A model generated the notes under the pieces. That model did not search any database, was not told the DNA's origin, and saw nothing but the letters and a program-made list of their open reading frames with translations. Both the position numbers and the translations under genes were made by a program. Shown in pieces: positions 61,573-64,000 of a DNA stretch of 64,000 bases (positions are counted from its first letter, which is position 1; each line of letters begins with the position of its first letter). This DNA comes from Atherix ibis. Its lineage: Eukaryota > Arthropoda > Insecta > Diptera > Athericidae. The stretch covers positions 41,243,920 through 41,307,919 of the forward strand of contig OY282606.1 in the NCBI GenBank assembly GCA_958298945.1, in the 5' to 3' direction.

Positions 61573-62395
61573 AAGATTTATTTTATTTATGTATAAACGT
61601 AGATTGTTCAAGCCAGAGTAGATCTGAGCAGTCTGGTATAGGGCGCACGATGCTGCTAGGTTTTTGATATTTTTTTTTTACATTTACAAAAGTTGTAAAA
61701 ATTAATTTAATACTAACTAAAAACTTTACCATTTTATTGATTAATTAAGGTCTTTAATTTAGAAGAACTTAAGTTATCTATAAAATGGTAAAGAAATATA
61801 CAATAGGCTTGTATATTTACTATAATTTAACCATTTAATTAAGGCAATCCGACGAAGTGTGGGCCTACCTTTGGTAGAATCTGATTTGTAGGCAGTCCTA
61901 CAAATCAAATGAAACTGCATTTGATTGGTAGCACTGTCTATATGGATGACGCACTGAGCAGAAATATTGGCTGTTATGCTAAGGGCGGACAGAATGGAGA
62001 AGGCTTCCGTACAGCAAATAGATAAATAGTTTGGGAGATCTGTGCAAAAAAGAGTTTGCAAATTTTGTGAAACAAAATCCATGTAAATATAACGTTTGTA
62101 CAACAGAAATTTATTGTGTACGATGACAAAAAGTGGCGTGGGAGTTGAAAGCTTTTTATAGGAGCTACGATGACTATCACAAGTTGTGGGGTCGAATAAC
62201 CAGTGTCAAATAAAACGCAACTTTGAAATTTTGCAAGGAATGGGCATATTAAATTGTGTTTGTACAGGTTGCTGCACTGCAAAATTCAACAAATTAATTA
62301 TTAATTTGTGCAGCGCAAAGAGAGACCATTTGCAATCAGCCAAAGTGACAAAATATTTCTGCGTACTCACAAATTGACAAGTCCCGGGCATTGAA
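61573..62395. other. Region rich in small foldbacks, no gene recognised
   Basis: Two perfect small inverted repeats stand out: GATTTGTAGG / CCTACAAATC at 61883-61906 (4-nt loop) and ACAAATTAAT-T-ATTAATTTGT at 62289-62309. GCTGC and GCAGC further flank the second on either side. Composition is more balanced than flanking DNA. Minus-strand open frames here have no recognised motif. It may be a non-autonomous element, but ends were not found. Confidence 0.4.
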
Positions 62396-62831
62396 TATAA
62401 AGACTTTCTATTGGAGAAGTACGAAAGGAAGTTGTGACTGTACGGATGATATTGTTTAGAGCGGTGTCGTTTTTATAGGTACTAATCATATGCCGAGCAA
62501 GTCAACCATTCAGTGTGTAATGAATAATTTTGAAAATATGCATACACTGGAAGATAAAGCGAAGACTGGGTGACAATTAAGCCAACGTACACCTGAAAAT
62601 ATTGATGCAGTGAGGCAGAGTTTTGCTGAATGTCCGAGTACCTCTCATCGACCACGTGCTCAAAAATTGGGAATATCTCCAACATGTTTGTTAAAAATTC
62701 TCAAAAAAAATTTGCGTTTGTACCCGTATAAAATTTAATTGACACAACAGCTGCAGGCAAAGAACCATGAACGGCGGGGACACAGGAGTGCTGGAGTTTT
62801 ACAGCTCGGAATAGATAACCATCATTTTTGT

Positions 62832-62882
62832 TTAAAAAATCTTTATGATTTTTTATATAAAAAAATCATAAAGATTTTTTAA
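62832..62882. repeat. 23-bp inverted repeat with 5-nt loop
   Basis: TTAAAAAATCTTTATGATTT opens the left arm (62832-62854). The right arm 62860-62882 is the exact reverse complement. It lies in the DD41D element just before a second hairpin. Confidence 0.9.
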
Positions 62883-62889
62883 ACTTTTA

Positions 62890-62947
62890 AATTCTGTTTA
62901 TTAACAAAGCCAGCCAAAGACTTGGCTGGCTTTGTTAATAAACAGAA
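62890..62947. repeat. Perfect 27-bp inverted repeat with 4-nt loop
   Basis: The left arm 62890-62916 (ATTCTGTTTATTAACAAAGC...) and right arm 62921-62947 are exact reverse complements. The right arm is normal transposase coding sequence (GWLC/FVNKQN region). The left arm stands where the first catalytic Asp block should be. Confidence 0.95.
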
Positions 62948-63520
62948 TAGCCGCTATTGGGGCACTAAAATTTCTCAACTGATACATCAAATACCACTAC
63001 ACCCTCGTAGAGTAACTGTATGGTGGCGCATTTGAGCCGGCGGCATCAAGTTGGAAAACTTTCTTCTACCTGAATTGGATCAATTAGGCCTACAAAATAT
63101 GTGGTTCCAACTAGACGGTGCCACATAACACACAGCTCGCGCTACGAATTTTAAGGGATATTTTTCGACATAATGTCGAAAAGTGGTGATATCGATTGCC
63201 CGCCACGATCCCTTAATTTGAACCCTCTCGATTTCTTTATATGGGGGCACTTGAAGAAAAAGGTGTCAATACTTAAGCACAACATTCGAAACGAAATTGC
63301 TGAAATAACACCAGAAGTCTGCAAAAATTTTACGAAAAATGTGCTTAAAAGAGCTCGTTTTTGCACAGCGTCGAAAGGCAGGCATTTAATCGATATCATT
63401 CCATATATAATGCTAAAGCCCATATAATCAATCAATAAAATTTAAATTAAAAAATTTTATTTCGTTTTAAAGTTATTAAAGAAAAACTTCAATCTGGAAT
63501 ATAAAACGCATCTGGTATTA

Positions 63521-64000
63521 TAAAAAAAAATCGCGAAGGAATAGCGAAAACTCAATTGCGTCCGCACTCAATAACGTTCTAATACGAAATGAAAATAAAA
63601 ATATTTAAAAAAGGGTTTTTTGTAAAATGTTCATAAGGATCCATTTTTTATTCTTATTAGGAAAACTACTGTTTATTCATTCTGGTAAGGTGGATATGGT
63701 TTTTGTGGTGAACATAAATTCAAATTCAATTTTATTAAAGAGAAGCAATCCCCTATTTTATTGGATAGTATAAAAAGTCTCCTACTCAGTAATAATTATC
63801 TCATGAAATTTAATGTTAACGCAAAAAAAGTTTCAATTTCATACCTTCAATTAAAATAATATAAAAACCTTTTTTTTTAGTTTTTTCTTTTATTTTTATC
63901 AAAACAGAAAATACATATGGATTAGTTTAAATAAGCGATTGCAAATGAAAGAATTTTTATGATTCAACTTATATACTATGTAGGATTCCGAAACACATTC
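63521..64000. other. AT-rich DNA without a recognisable gene
   Basis: Nothing recognised on either strand up to the window end. Confidence 0.4.

Larger units (their letters stand above)
62400..63520 (+). mobile_element. DD41D-type element with two hairpins, inactive
   Basis: Plus-strand pieces in order are [20 protein letters not shown], then RAQKLGISPTCLLKILKK (helix-turn-helix) and a degraded QLQAKNHERR block. After the hairpins come WLALLINRIAAIGALKFLNW-type shifted VNKQN...RYWG sequence, RRVTVWWRI, MWFQLDGATXHTARATN (second Asp), and CPPRSLNLNPLDFFIWGHLK (third region). The C-terminus NIRNEIAEITPEVCKNFTKN, then HLIDIIPY, nearly matches the element at 4229-5300, so both are one family. 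The right terminus near 63490-63515 (ATCTGGAATATAAAACGCA) resembles the 4.2-kb terminus. Confidence 0.7.

Overview
The window is nuclear DNA of an insect, most likely a fly, although the order cannot be proved from sequence alone. The evidence is a very AT-rich background, short GT-AG introns inside one gene next to an 18.6 kb first intron, an arthropod-style TCAGT initiator, an ASK1/Pk92B-type kinase gene, and many mariner/Tc1 and jockey-type transposon remnants. No bacterial operons, CRISPR arrays, rRNA or convincing tRNA genes are visible.

Two protein-coding host genes are supported, both on the + strand. The first (27074-29006, 3 exons, 587 aa) encodes a coiled-coil protein ending in a Dpy-30 motif. 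The second is the ASK1/MAP3K5 orthologue (Drosophila Pk92B/Ask1). It has 20 coding exons between 31287 and 60923. All splice phases agree and the spliced reading frame is exactly 1515 codons. The ATG sits in a 37-nt coding segment, separated by 18.6 kb from the remaining 19 exons (49940-60923). A probable 5' UTR/promoter lies at about 30.2-31.3 kb and poly(A) signals at 61.0-61.6 kb.

The rest is transposon-derived or unassigned AT-rich DNA. 1-9.2 kb holds a minus-strand non-LTR retrotransposon remnant, a jockey-type remnant split by a DD41D element, and a Tc1-like relic. 11.3-20.3 kb holds two small DD41D pieces, a nearly complete mariner (copy 1), a larger DD41D relic, two older mariner relics and a third, diverged mariner (copy 3). 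21.9-23.6 kb is a roughly 324-bp tandem array. 24.8-26.9 kb holds two DD41D elements. The large Ask1 intron (31.3-49.9 kb) carries mariner relics, non-LTR relics, a duplicated GC-richer unit, a second copy of the 13.8-kb mariner, an apparently intact mariner of another subfamily with TA target sites, and DD41D pieces. Ask1 intron 14 carries two more DD41D relics, and another lies downstream of the gene.

The most unusual pattern is a set of perfect or near-perfect inverted repeats (22-32 bp arms, 4-12 nt loops) inside transposase remnants. In at least three cases one arm is the normal coding sequence and the other replaces the expected adjacent coding sequence with its reverse complement. This is what a replication template switch would leave.
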